Source of the DNA: Xenophilus sp. Marseille-Q4582
Lineage (GTDB): Bacteria > Pseudomonadota > Gammaproteobacteria > Burkholderiales > Burkholderiaceae_C
NCBI RefSeq assembly: GCF_916700565.1
Contig: NZ_CAKAKO010000006.1
Span: 850,458-914,457, forward strand
Reading direction: 5' to 3'
Length of the DNA stretch: 64,000 bases
In this document: positions 16,869 through 28,445 of the stretch, one piece after another
Layout of the letters: every line of letters starts with the position of its first letter
Numbering within the stretch: the first letter of the stretch is position 1
Made by a program: the position numbers and the translations under genes
Notes under the pieces: model-generated
Told to the model about the DNA's origin: nothing
What the model saw: only the letters and a program-made list of their open reading frames with translations
Database searches by the model: none

Positions 16869-17627
16869 ATGCAGATCCAAGGCAAGGTATTCATCGTCAC
16901 GGGCGGCGCTTCGGGCCTGGGCGAAGGCACGGCGCGCATGCTGGCCGAGAACGGCGCCAAGGTCGTGATCGCCGACATGCAGGCCGACAAGGGCGAAGCG
17001 GTGGCCCAGTCCATCGGCGGCGTGTTCGTGAAATGCGACGTGAGCCAGGAGGCCGACGGCCAGGCCGTGGTGGCGGCGGCCCAGAAGCTGGGCAAGCTGG
17101 TGGGCCTGGTCAACTGCGCCGGCATCGCGCCGGCCGAGAAGACCGTGGGCAAGAACGGCCCGCATGCGCTGGCCACCTTCGAGAAGACGCTGCGCGTGAA
17201 CCTGCTGGGCAGCTTCAACATGATCCGCCTGGCCGCGGCCGCCATGTCGGCCAACGAGCCCGAGCCCACGGGCGAGCGCGGGGTGCTGATCTCCACCGCC
17301 TCGGTCGCGGCCTACGACGGCCAGATCGGCCAGGCCGCGTACAGCGCCAGCAAGGGCGGCGTGGTCGGCATGACGCTGCCCATCGCGCGCGACCTGGCGC
17401 GCAACGGCATCCGCAACATGACCATCGCGCCCGGCATCTTCGGCACGCCCATGCTCTTCGGCATGCCGCAGGAGGTGCAGGACGCGCTGGCCGCCAGCGT
17501 GCCCTTCCCCTCGCGCCTGGGCACGCCGGCCGACTATGCCAAGCTGGCCAAGCACATCATCGAGAACGACATGCTCAACGGCGAGGTGATCCGCCTGGAC
17601 GGCGCGATCCGCCTGGCGCCGAAGTAA
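16869..17627 (+). CDS. SDR-family 3-hydroxyacyl-CoA dehydrogenase-like protein
   Basis: Short-chain dehydrogenase (252 aa), cytoplasmic, NAD(H)-dependent. The cofactor motif [12 protein letters not shown] lies near residue 13, the structural NCAG motif near 83, and the catalytic Ser, Tyr and Lys in [23 protein letters not shown]. The sequence, including the end [31 protein letters not shown], resembles the type II 3-hydroxyacyl-CoA dehydrogenase (HSD17B10-like) branch, suggesting short- or branched-chain acyl-CoA oxidation. A ribosome-binding site (GAGAGA) precedes the ATG. Independent of the phasin gene because a terminator separates them. Confidence 0.88.
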   Translation: MQIQGKVFIVTGGASGLGEGTARMLAENGAKVVIADMQADKGEAVAQSIGGVFVKCDVSQEADGQAVVAAAQKLGKLVGLVNCAGIAPAEKTVGKNGPHALATFEKTLRVNLLGSFNMIRLAAAAMSANEPEPTGERGVLISTASVAAYDGQIGQAAYSASKGGVVGMTLPIARDLARNGIRNMTIAPGIFGTPMLFGMPQEVQDALAASVPFPSRLGTPADYAKLAKHIIENDMLNGEVIRLDGAIRLAPK

Positions 17628-17636
17628 GCCGCTGGC

Positions 17637-18593
17637 TCAGGGCCCGTCGGAGCGCCGCCTGCTTTTCAGCGCGCGCGCCGCGGTCGCGGCCGTGGTCGCG
17701 CTGCGCTCGAGCCGCTCGTACTGCGCGATGACCTGGGCGCCGAAGAGCAGGAACATGGCGGCGATCTCCAGGCTCAGCAGCACCACGATCGCCGTGGTGA
17801 GCGAGCCGTAGACCACGTTGACCTGCGACAGCGTGGAGAAGTACCAGACCAGCACGCGCCGCGTCACTTCCCACAGCAGGGTGGCCGTGATGCCGCCCAT
17901 CAGCGCATGCCGCAGCGACAGGCGGCCCACCGGCATCACGAGGTAGAGCGAGGTGAGCAGGAACACCTCGCCGCCCAGCCCCAGCAGGTACAGCAGCACG
18001 CCCGAGACGCCGCTCAGCGACCAGCTGCGCCCGAACAGCTCCACGCTTTCGCGCCCGATCACCTGCAAGGCGCCTGACACCAGCGTGACCAGCAGCAGGC
18101 CCACGCACAGGAAGAGGATGTAGAGGTAGGGCATCACGGCCGACACCAGGAAATGGCGGCCATGCGTGCGCGCACGGTGGTGGAAGATCACGGCCATGGC
18201 GCTTTCGAGCACCGTGAAGGCCAGCGAGCTGAAGAAGATCATCGTCACCAGCAGCACCGGGCCCAGCAGGTCGCGGTGCTGCAGGAAGTTCGACAGTTCC
18301 TCGACGATGGCGCCCGACTGCCCCGGCAGCAGCCAGCCCAGGTAGCGGCCCACGGTGGTCAGCAGCAGTTCCTGCGGCAGCACGTGCGACAGGGCGATCA
18401 CGGCCAGGATCAGCAGCGGCACGATGGACAGCAGCGCGTAGTACGCCACCGCCCCGGCCAGCAGCAGCCCCTGCTTGGCGCGGAACTCGCGCAGCGCCTG
18501 CCACAGGAAGCGCAGCGGATGCCGCCAGAGCGCGAGTTGTCCGTGCAGGAACGCGTGCAGGGAGGTGGCCAAGGACGAACGGGACTCGGGCAT
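17637..18593 (-). CDS. YihY/BrkB-family inner membrane protein
   Basis: Polytopic membrane protein (318 aa) of the YihY/virulence factor BrkB family. Six helices are visible, starting with the conserved LLLAGAVAYYALLSIVPLLILAVIAL and ending with VNVVYGSLTTAIVVLLSLEIAAMFLLFGAQVIAQYER. Function in the cell is not established; the old RNase BN label for this family was wrong. Convergent with the SDR gene and divergent from dnaG across 205 bp. Confidence 0.9.
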   Translation of the reverse strand: MPESRSSLATSLHAFLHGQLALWRHPLRFLWQALREFRAKQGLLLAGAVAYYALLSIVPLLILAVIALSHVLPQELLLTTVGRYLGWLLPGQSGAIVEELSNFLQHRDLLGPVLLVTMIFFSSLAFTVLESAMAVIFHHRARTHGRHFLVSAVMPYLYILFLCVGLLLVTLVSGALQVIGRESVELFGRSWSLSGVSGVLLYLLGLGGEVFLLTSLYLVMPVGRLSLRHALMGGITATLLWEVTRRVLVWYFSTLSQVNVVYGSLTTAIVVLLSLEIAAMFLLFGAQVIAQYERLERSATTAATAARALKSRRRSDGP

Positions 18594-18798
18594 CGGAAGG
18601 CGAAAGGGCCCGCAGGCCGGAAGCGGCAAGGGCCGCAGTATCCGATGCGCGAGGGCGCGCGGCGCGGCCATGCCGGCCCCAGGGACGGGGGCTTGGCCCT
18701 GCGACCGCAGCCGGGGCCCTGCGTATGATGCGCCCCTTCCCGGCTGCCGCCCGGCCTCCCGACCTTCGCCGCCCGACCTCCGCCTGCATTGCGCCGCC

Positions 18799-20817
18799 AT
18801 GGCGATTCCCCAGTCTTTCATCCAGGAACTGCTCGCCCGCGCCGACATCGTCGAGATCGTCGGCCGGTACGTGCCGCTGAAGAAAGGCGGGGCCAACTTC
18901 ATGGGGCTGTGCCCCTTCCACGGGGAGAAGTCGCCCTCCTTCTCGGTCAGCCCGACCAAGCAGTTCTACCACTGCTTCGGCTGCGGGGCGCACGGCAACG
19001 CCATCGGTTTCCTCATGGAGCATGGTGGCATGGGCTTCGTGGAGGCGGTGCACGACCTGGCCGGCCAGTACGGGCTGCAGGTGCCCGAGGACGATGCCTC
19101 GCCCGCCGAGCGCGCGCGTGCCGCGGCCCAGCGCGAGAAGCAGGCGACGCTGAGCGACGTGCTCGAAAAGGCCGCCGAGGCGTATCGCAAGCTGCTGCGC
19201 CAGTCGCCCCGGGCCATCGCGTACTTCAAGGGCCGCGGCGTGTCGGGCGAGACCGCCAGGGCCTTCGGCCTGGGCTACGCGCCCGAAGGCTGGCGCACGC
19301 TGGCGGGCGTGTTCCCGGACTACACCGACCCGCTGCTGGCCGAAAGCGGCCTCGTGATCGTGGGCGAGGACGGCGAAGACAAGCGCTACGACCGCTTCCG
19401 CGACCGCGTGATGTTTCCCATCCGCAACGTCAAGGGCGAGTGCATCGGCTTCGGCGGGCGCGTGCTGGGCGACCGTGACGGAACGTCACCTTCCGGTGCC
19501 GGGCCCAAGTACCTCAATTCGCCGGAGACGCCGGTGTTCAGCAAGGGCCAGGAGCTGTACGGCCTGTTCGAGGCCCGCGCGGCCCTGCGCGACAAGGGCT
19601 ATGCGCTGGTCACCGAAGGCTACATGGACGTGGTGGCGCTCGCGCAGCTGGGCTTTCCGAATGCGGTGGCCACGCTGGGCACGGCCTGCACGCCCGACCA
19701 TGTGCGCAAGCTGTTCCGCTTCACGGACGCCGTGGTGTTCAGCTTCGACGGCGACGCCGCGGGCCGGCGCGCGGCGCGCAAGGCGCTCGAGGCCACCCTG
19801 CCCTTCGCCACCGACACGCGCAGTGCCAAGTTCCTGTTCCTGCCGGCCGAGCACGACCCCGACAGCTTCATCCGCGCGCATGGCGAAGCCGCCTTCGCGC
19901 GCTTCGTGGCCGAGGCCACGCCGCTGTCGCGCTTCATGGTCGAAGTGGCGCGCGAGGGCTGCGACCTGGACACGGCCGAGGGCCGCGCCCTGCTGGCCAG
20001 CCATGCGCGGCCGCTGTGGTCGGCCCTGCCTGCCGGCGCGCTCAAGCACCAGATGCTGGCCGAGTTCGCCGAACTGATCCAGCTCGACAGCCGGGAACTG
20101 AGCGGCCTGTGGGGAAGCAGCCCGCCCCCACGTGCCGGCCGCCCCCCCACTCCGGCACCGCGCGCGGATGCCTCCCCCGAGGACTTGCCCTGGGAAGCGC
20201 GCGAAGCCTGGAGTCCGCCCGGCAGCGGCTCGGGCGAAGCTCGGGGCGGCGGCTGGGGCGCCTCAGGCAGCGGCCGGTGGGCCGAGCGCGGCGGCGGCAA
20301 ATGGGGCCGCAAGGGCGCCTCCGGCCCGCCACCCGGCCCGCGCGGCCGGCTGCAGCCCTTGTCGCGGGCCGACGTGGCGGTGCGGCTGCTGCTGTCGAAC
20401 CCGTCCGAGTGGGAGGCCCTGTCGCACGAACAGCAGGAACTGCTGTGCGGCCTGCCCGCGCCGCACGGCACGCTTTTCGCTTGGTTCGAAAGCCAGGTGC
20501 ACGAACAGGGGCTGCAGCCCTGGGCGGCGCTGCGCGAAGGCCTGCGCGGCCACGAATGCGAGGCCATGGCGCTCAAGCTCATGGCCCACACCGCCACCCT
20601 GCAGCCCGGCGACGACGCGCGCGATCCGCAGGCCGAACAGCGGGCGGAACTGCACAACGTGCTCGACTTCATGCTCGACGAGGCGCTCAAGGCGCAGCAG
20701 AACGCGGCGCTGGCGCAGGTGGGCAGCGACCCGCAGGCGCTGGAGCGCTACAAGGCCCTGGAACAGCGGCGCGTCGCGCTGCGCCTGCGCCTGCGCCGCC
20801 ATGCCCCGGACGCCTGA
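18799..20817 (+). CDS. dnaG: DNA primase
   Basis: DnaG (672 aa) makes RNA primers at the replication fork. Residues 1-100 carry the zinc-binding domain (CPFHGEKSPSFSVSPTKQFYHCFGCG). The catalytic core follows (RFRDRVMFPIRNVKGECIGFGGRVLG), with TOPRIM motifs VTEGYMDVVAL and FSFDGDAAGRRAARKAL. A Gly/Pro/Trp-rich linker of about 75 residues (from about 440 to 515) precedes the DnaB-binding C-terminal helical domain. The start MAIPQSFIQELLARADIVEIV matches the family. It lies upstream of rpoD as in the classic macromolecular synthesis order, without rpsU next to it. Confidence 0.96.
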   Translation: MAIPQSFIQELLARADIVEIVGRYVPLKKGGANFMGLCPFHGEKSPSFSVSPTKQFYHCFGCGAHGNAIGFLMEHGGMGFVEAVHDLAGQYGLQVPEDDASPAERARAAAQREKQATLSDVLEKAAEAYRKLLRQSPRAIAYFKGRGVSGETARAFGLGYAPEGWRTLAGVFPDYTDPLLAESGLVIVGEDGEDKRYDRFRDRVMFPIRNVKGECIGFGGRVLGDRDGTSPSGAGPKYLNSPETPVFSKGQELYGLFEARAALRDKGYALVTEGYMDVVALAQLGFPNAVATLGTACTPDHVRKLFRFTDAVVFSFDGDAAGRRAARKALEATLPFATDTRSAKFLFLPAEHDPDSFIRAHGEAAFARFVAEATPLSRFMVEVAREGCDLDTAEGRALLASHARPLWSALPAGALKHQMLAEFAELIQLDSRELSGLWGSSPPPRAGRPPTPAPRADASPEDLPWEAREAWSPPGSGSGEARGGGWGASGSGRWAERGGGKWGRKGASGPPPGPRGRLQPLSRADVAVRLLLSNPSEWEALSHEQQELLCGLPAPHGTLFAWFESQVHEQGLQPWAALREGLRGHECEAMALKLMAHTATLQPGDDARDPQAEQRAELHNVLDFMLDEALKAQQNAALAQVGSDPQALERYKALEQRRVALRLRLRRHAPDA

Positions 20818-21208
20818 GGCGTGAACGGACCCGCGCCCTGCGCGGCGGCTCGAGCCGCTCTTCGGGGGCCGCACCCTTGAAACGTCCGCTCGCGGCTATA
20901 ATTGCCTGTTACGCCAACAGCAAGAGCGACAGCGGCACCTCCGGCCCCGCCCGGCGTCCAAGCACAGGACGCAGCATCCCGACACAGGATCAGGGCACCC
21001 TCGTTTCGAGGGATCTCCGCAAGGACCGCACACCAAATGTTCGCCCGCCCATCTTGCTGCGAAGGCTGACCCGTGGCCCCGCCGGGCCGCAGGCCCCGCC
21101 TTCGTCCGTGTCCGTTTCTGCCTGCTTTGCGCCGCCCCGCAGGGTTTCCCCGTGCGGGAGGGGCGCCCGTGATTCCGCTCGTCCGTCGTTCTTGATCAAT
21201 GAGGTCTT
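20818..21208 (+). promoter_or_regulatory. Long rpoD leader with own promoter and hairpins
   Basis: A 391-bp non-coding stretch. A perfect TATAAT lies at 20897-20902, with TTGAAA 14 bp upstream (a short spacer), so rpoD probably has its own start some 300 bases before its ATG. The leader contains two strong hairpins: CCCTCG-TTT-CGAGGG at 20998-21012, and CCCGCA...TGCGGG at 21136-21158 with GGG-TTT-CCC inside. Neither has a T-tract. No ORF is convincing here. Confidence 0.5.
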
Positions 21209-23593
<2,385 letters not shown>

Positions 23594-23654
23594 GGCCTCA
23601 GGCCGGCGTTGCGCGCGCCCCCGCGGCCCACGCGCGCAACGCCCCCCCGGCACC

Positions 23655-23688
23655 AGCCGTCGCTCCTTGCGGAGTGACGGCTTTTTTT
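23655..23688 (+). terminator. Rho-independent terminator of rpoD
   Basis: AGCCGTC (23655-23661) pairs with GACGGCT (23676-23682); an inner CTCC/GGAG stem extends it, and seven T residues follow. Confidence 0.93.
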
Positions 23689-23785
23689 CTTGGCTCCAGC
23701 CAGGTGGCGGCGGCGGCGGCACCGGCGCGCGCTTCGCGGGCCTCTGCTAGGCTCGGCGGCTTCGCCCACGCCTTCGCCTTCCTGC

Positions 23786-25018
23786 ATGAATCCCGACGCC
23801 GACAAACTCTGGCAAGCCCCGCGCTGGGCCCTGGCCGTCCTGCTGGCGCTGCTGGGCATGCTGGGGCCCTTCTCCATCGACACCTACATTCCCGCCTTCG
23901 CGGGCATCGCCCAGTCCACGGGCGCCACGCCGGTGCAGATGCAGCAGACGCTGTCGGCCTACCTGTTCGGCTTCGCCTTCATGAACCTGTTCCACGGCGC
24001 GCTGTCGGACAGCTTCGGCCGCCGGCCGGTGATCCTGGTCGGGCTGGCGGTGTTCACGCTGGCCTCCATCGGCTGCGCGGTGGCGCAGACACCCACGCAG
24101 CTGATCGCCTGGCGCGCGCTGCAGGGCCTGTCGACCGGCGCCGGCATCGTGGTCTCGCGCGCGGTGATCCGCGACATGTTCCCGCCCTCCCAGGCGCAGA
24201 AGGTGATGAGCCAGGTGACGATCTATTTCGGCATCGCCCCGGCCATCGCGCCCATCATCGGCGGGCTGCTTTTCGTGCATGCGGGCTGGCACAGCATCTT
24301 CTGGTTCCTGGTCGGCGTGGGCGCCCTGCTCTTCGCCTTCAACTGGAAGATGCTGCCCGAGACGCTGCACGCCAGCCAGCGCCAGCCCTTCCAGGTCGGC
24401 CACCTGCTGCGCGGCTACTGGCAGCTATGCTCAGACCCGCGCTTCCTGCTGCTGGCGCTGGCCAGCGGCGTGCCCTTCAACGGCATGTTCCTCTACGTGC
24501 TGGCCGCGCCGGCCTTCCTGGGCGAGCACCTGCGGCTGGCGCCCACGCAGTTCTTCTGGTTCTTCGTGCTCAACATTGGCGGCATCATGCTGGGCTCGTG
24601 GGCGAGCGGCCGGCTGGCCGGCAAGGTGGCGCCCAAGCGCCAGATCCGCGACGGCTTCCTGATCATGGTGCTGAGCGCCGTGCTCAACGTGGCGGCCCAT
24701 GCGCTGTTCGCCGCGCACTGGGCCTGGGCGCTGTGGCCGCTGGCCTTCTTCGCCTTCGGCTGGGCGCTGATGGTGCCGGTGGTCACGCTGCTGGTGCTGG
24801 ACCTGCACCCGGCGCGCCGCGGCATGGCCTCGTCGCTGCAGGCCGTGATCGGCGCCACGGCCAACGGCCTGGTGGCGGGCGTGATCGCACCGCTGGTCAT
24901 GCACTCCACCCTGGCCATGGCACTGACCTGCCTGGGCATGCTGGGCGTGGGCCTGGCGGCCTGGGTGGGGCTGCACCGGCGCTGGCCCGAGATCGGCCGC
25001 CACATCCAGGCCGGCTGA
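23786..25018 (+). CDS. Bcr/CflA-family drug:proton efflux transporter
   Basis: Twelve-segment MFS exporter (410 aa) of the Bcr/CflA (DHA1) group. It begins with the group's pattern LGMLGPFSIDTYIPAFAGIA and has the loop motif GALSDSFGRRPVILVGL; then WRALQGLSTGAGIVVSRAVIRDMFP, which includes the antiporter motif C region, and TIYFGIAPAIAPIIGGLL. The ATG at 23786 gives the standard length. It is isolated by the rpoD terminator upstream. Substrate cannot be predicted beyond small hydrophobic drugs or metabolites. Confidence 0.9.
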   Translation: MNPDADKLWQAPRWALAVLLALLGMLGPFSIDTYIPAFAGIAQSTGATPVQMQQTLSAYLFGFAFMNLFHGALSDSFGRRPVILVGLAVFTLASIGCAVAQTPTQLIAWRALQGLSTGAGIVVSRAVIRDMFPPSQAQKVMSQVTIYFGIAPAIAPIIGGLLFVHAGWHSIFWFLVGVGALLFAFNWKMLPETLHASQRQPFQVGHLLRGYWQLCSDPRFLLLALASGVPFNGMFLYVLAAPAFLGEHLRLAPTQFFWFFVLNIGGIMLGSWASGRLAGKVAPKRQIRDGFLIMVLSAVLNVAAHALFAAHWAWALWPLAFFAFGWALMVPVVTLLVLDLHPARRGMASSLQAVIGATANGLVAGVIAPLVMHSTLAMALTCLGMLGVGLAAWVGLHRRWPEIGRHIQAG

Positions 25019-25103
25019 CCGGCGGAGGCGGCCGGAAGGGGCCGCCATAATTCGCCGCGGCCGGCTGTGGTTCCGCAGCCGGCCTTCCCGGAGAAGGCAG
25101 AGA

Positions 25104-26573
25104 TTGAGCAGCAGCCCCTGGCGTGAGCAAGACAAAGCGCTGAATGGCCCCGCGGCGCGGGCCTGGCTCAGCGAAGCGGTGCGCGTGCTCGAAGCCCGCG
25201 GCCCGCTCGAAGACCACGACGCGATGCGCCAGGCCAGCGCCGCGGGCGCGGGCGGCGCCGGCCATGGCGCGCAGATCGCCACCCGCGCCGCCGTGCTCGG
25301 CGAGCGGCTGGGCCTGCAGGCCGGCCTGATGCGCGCGCGCCGCGTCGCGCCCTGGGCCCTGCTGCTGGTGGGCTTGCTCATGGGCCTCGCGGGCGCGCTG
25401 CTGGCCGGCGCGGTGGTCGACGTGCAGGACCGCCGCATCAACGTGCTGGGCGCGCTGGTGGCGCTGCTGGGCGCCCACGCGCTCACCTTCCTCGCGTGGC
25501 TGATCGCGCTGCTGTGGCCCGGCGCCGGCCCGGCCGGCGGGGGCGGTGCGGCGCGGCTCTGGGCCTGGCTCACGGCGCGGCTGGCGCTGGGCCGCGGCGC
25601 CGAGGCGCAGGCGCTGCTGCAGGGCGGCCTGGCGCTGCTGGCCCGCGCGCGGCTGCTGCCCTGGGTCGGCGGACTGGCCAGCCACACGCTGTGGGCGGTG
25701 AGCCTGGTCGCGGCCATCGCCGCGCTGCTCTTCGCCCTCGGCTTCAGGCGCTACACGCTGGGCTGGGAAAGCACGCTGCTCACCCCCGACACCCTGGGCC
25801 GGGCGGTGCACGCCCTGGGCCGCCTGCCCGGCTGGCTGGGCTTGCCGGTGCCCGATGCGGCGCTGCTGCAGGCCGGCGGCGAGGCTGCCGCGAACACGGC
25901 GCGCGACCGCCAGCTGGCCTGGTGGCTGATCGGCTGCGTGGCGGTGTACGGGCTGCTGCCCCGCCTGCTGGCCCTGGGCCTTTGTGCCGCCGTGTGGCGC
26001 CGGCGCCGCCCGCGCCTGCGGCCCGACCTGGCGCTGCCCTACTACCGCCAGCTGATCGCGCGGCTCGATGCCCTGGCGCCGGCCACCGTGGTCGACGCCG
26101 ACACCGTGCGCCACGACTGGGACCTGGCGCGCCACAGCCTGGCCGCCGAGACCCGCGCCGGCTGGGCCGTGGTCGGCTTCGAGCTGCCGCCCGAGCAGCC
26201 CTGGCCGCCGCAGCCGCTGCCCGCGCCGCTGCACCTGGTGGCGCACATCGCCGGCACGGCCGCCGAACGCCAGCAGCTGCTGCAGCAACTGGCCGAGCTG
26301 CGCCCGCGCCTGCTGCTGCTGGCGGTGTCGGCCGCTTCCAGCCCCGACCGCGGCACCGAGCGCTTCCTGCGCGAGCTGCTGCCCGTGTGCGGCGAATGCC
26401 GCCTGTGGCTCAGCGCACCACCGGCCGCGGACACCCCGGAGGGCGCGCAGGCGGCCGCCGAACCGGCCGGCGCCGCACGCTGGCGCCGCTGGCTCGCCGA
26501 CCTCGGCCTGTCCGAGGTGCACAGCTTCGTCGCCTGGGACGACGCGCGCCGCGATCCCCTGGCCCACGCGTGA
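25104..26573 (+). CDS. DUF2868-family membrane protein
   Basis: Membrane protein of unknown function (489 aa). The first residues lack an ATG; a TTG at 25104 follows a strong ribosome-binding site (GGAGAAGG at 25090-25097) and gives the start SSSPWREQDKALNG. Membrane helices lie near residues 85-110, 120-140, 195-215 and 270-290 (AWWLIGCVAVYGLLPRLLAL). A soluble, Ala/Leu-rich C-terminal half follows, with VGFELPPEQPWPP. It lies 28 bp upstream of a DUF3482 GTPase gene; the two DUFs occur as a conserved pair. No biochemical role is known to me. Confidence 0.8.
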   Translation: MSSSPWREQDKALNGPAARAWLSEAVRVLEARGPLEDHDAMRQASAAGAGGAGHGAQIATRAAVLGERLGLQAGLMRARRVAPWALLLVGLLMGLAGALLAGAVVDVQDRRINVLGALVALLGAHALTFLAWLIALLWPGAGPAGGGGAARLWAWLTARLALGRGAEAQALLQGGLALLARARLLPWVGGLASHTLWAVSLVAAIAALLFALGFRRYTLGWESTLLTPDTLGRAVHALGRLPGWLGLPVPDAALLQAGGEAAANTARDRQLAWWLIGCVAVYGLLPRLLALGLCAAVWRRRRPRLRPDLALPYYRQLIARLDALAPATVVDADTVRHDWDLARHSLAAETRAGWAVVGFELPPEQPWPPQPLPAPLHLVAHIAGTAAERQQLLQQLAELRPRLLLLAVSAASSPDRGTERFLRELLPVCGECRLWLSAPPAADTPEGAQAAAEPAGAARWRRWLADLGLSEVHSFVAWDDARRDPLAHA

Positions 26574-26601
26574 ACGCCTCCTGAACCCCGGACTGCCCGC
26601 C

Positions 26602-28065
26602 ATGCGCGAAACCCTGCACATCGCCGTCGTCGGCCACACCAACGCGGGCAAGACCTCGCTGCTGCGCACACTCACGCGGCGCGCGGACTTCGGCGAGGTG
26701 TCCGAGCGGCCCGGCACCACCCGGCATGTGGAAGCCATCGACCTGCGCACCGAGGACGCGCAGGGCCGCCCGCATGCGGCCGTGCGCTTCTACGACACGC
26801 CCGGCCTCGAGGATGCCGTGACGCTGCTCGCCCATGTGGCGCAGTTGCCCGGGGCGACGCGGCCCGAGCGCATCCGCGCCTTCCTGGCCGGGCCCGAGGC
26901 GCACGGCGTGTTCGAGCAGGAAGCGAAAGTGCTGCGCCAGATGCTGGCGGTGGACGCGGCCTTCCTGGTCATCGACACGCGCGAGCCCGTGCTGCCCAAG
27001 TACCACGCCGAGTTGGAGCTGCTGGGCTCCTGCGCGCGGCCGGTGATGCCGGTGCTGAACTTCGTGCGCGATGGCGCGAGCCGCGAGGCGGCATGGCGCG
27101 CCCTGCTGTCGGACGCCGGGCTGCACGCGGTGGTGCGCTTCGACGCGGCCGCGCCCTTCACCGGCGCGGAGCGCGAGCTGTTCCACGACCTGGGCACCCT
27201 GCTGCCCGCGCACCGCGAAGCCCTGCGTGACGTGGCCGCGCATCTGGCGCGCGAGGCCCAGGCGCGCCGCCAGGCTGCCTGCCGCGTGCTGGCCGCCAGC
27301 CTGGTCGAAGGCGCCGCCCTGCGCCGCCGCGTGCCCGAGGCACTGATGCAGCAGCCCGCGCAGCGCGATGCGCAGGTCGCCGCGCTGCGCGCGCAGATCC
27401 ATGCGCATGCCCAGCGCGCCGTGGATGCACTGCTGGCCCTGCACGGCTTTCGTGCCGGCGACGCCGCCGAAGCCCCCCTGCCCGCGCTGCAGGGCCGTGA
27501 AGGCATGGATCTGTTCGATCCCGAGGCGCTGCGCCAGACCGGCGTGCGCCTGGGCCAGGGGGCGGCCGTGGGTGCGGCGGTCGGCGCCGCGGCGGACCTG
27601 GCCGTCGCCGGGCTGTCGCTGGGCGCCGGCATGGCGCTGGGCGGGCTGATCGGCGGCACGCTGGCGCAGGGCTGGGGGCCGCTGGGCCGGCGCCTGCAGA
27701 GCCGCTGGCAGGGCCTGCGGGAGCTGCAGGTCGAAGATCCGGCGCTCTACCTGATGGCCGACTGGCAACTGCGCCTGCTGCTGGCGCTGGAGCAGCGCGG
27801 CCACGGCGCCACGGCGCGCACCGACGGCAGCCGCGCCGCGCTGCCGCCCGAGGCGGCCCGGGCCTTGGTCGCGGCCCTGGCCGCCGCGCGACCGGCGCGC
27901 AGCCAGCCGGGCTGGTTTCCCGAAGGGCCGGATTCGGCCGCGCGCATGCCGGCGGCCCGGGAACGTTGCGTGGATGAGGTGGCTGCCCACGTGCAGGCCG
28001 CGGCGCAGGCGGCCGCATCGGCAGCCCCGGGCGCGCCTTCGTCGCCGGCCGCTCCGTCGCGCTGA
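26602..28065 (+). CDS. DUF3482 GTPase with glycine-zipper membrane segment
   Basis: Predicted GTPase (487 aa) partnered with the DUF2868 protein. The N-terminal 170 residues are a complete small G domain: P-loop GHTNAGKTS (residues 11-19), switch region ERPGTTRHVEAID, G3 YDTPGLED, and a G4-like position NFVRD that departs from the usual NKxD. The C-terminal half is helical. Around residues 320-355 it holds a glycine-rich hydrophobic run (GAAVGAAVGAAADLAVAG, then GAGMALGGLIGGTLAQG) of the glycine-zipper type, likely membrane-inserting. The ATG at 26602 starts MRETLHIAVVGH. A link to membrane remodelling or GTP-gated insertion is inference only. Confidence 0.8.
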   Translation: MRETLHIAVVGHTNAGKTSLLRTLTRRADFGEVSERPGTTRHVEAIDLRTEDAQGRPHAAVRFYDTPGLEDAVTLLAHVAQLPGATRPERIRAFLAGPEAHGVFEQEAKVLRQMLAVDAAFLVIDTREPVLPKYHAELELLGSCARPVMPVLNFVRDGASREAAWRALLSDAGLHAVVRFDAAAPFTGAERELFHDLGTLLPAHREALRDVAAHLAREAQARRQAACRVLAASLVEGAALRRRVPEALMQQPAQRDAQVAALRAQIHAHAQRAVDALLALHGFRAGDAAEAPLPALQGREGMDLFDPEALRQTGVRLGQGAAVGAAVGAAADLAVAGLSLGAGMALGGLIGGTLAQGWGPLGRRLQSRWQGLRELQVEDPALYLMADWQLRLLLALEQRGHGATARTDGSRAALPPEAARALVAALAAARPARSQPGWFPEGPDSAARMPAARERCVDEVAAHVQAAAQAAASAAPGAPSSPAAPSR

Positions 28066-28213
28066 GCCGGCGCGCACGCGGCCCGGCCCGGTCGGCTGCG
28101 TCCGCTGCCTGCGGCCCTGCACGTCCTACAGCGCCCGGGGCGCGCTTCCGACGGGTCCGCCGGCCGGTGTAGGCCCACACTGAGGGCACTCGTTTCGCTA
28201 GGAGCTACTCAGC

Positions 28214-28288
28214 ATGAATACCGTGATCTACATCGTTGGCCTGGTCGTCGTCATCGCAGCCATCCTCTCCTTCTTCGGCCTGCGCTGA
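28214..28288 (+). CDS. 24-residue single-pass membrane protein
   Basis: A very short ORF, reading M-N-T-V-I-Y, then IVGLVVVIAAILSFFGLR and stop. It has a good ribosome-binding site (AGGAG, 28200-28204, 9 bp before the ATG). The whole peptide is one hydrophobic helix ending in Arg, so it would sit in the inner membrane. It lies alone between the GTPase gene and a glutamine amidotransferase gene. Small proteins of this shape are easily missed by gene callers. Function unknown. Confidence 0.65.
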   Translation: MNTVIYIVGLVVVIAAILSFFGLR

Positions 28289-28445
28289 GGCCGCCCGCGC
28301 GCGGCCTGCGAGGGGCGGGCTGCGCGATCGCGCACCGTTGCGCGCTCGCCTGGCGCGCTGGCGCCCTCCCTGTCGCGCCAGGCCGCCGCGGTGCGCAATC
28401 ACCGGCGGGTCCGGCCAACGACGGCGAAGAAGGCATCATCACGGG

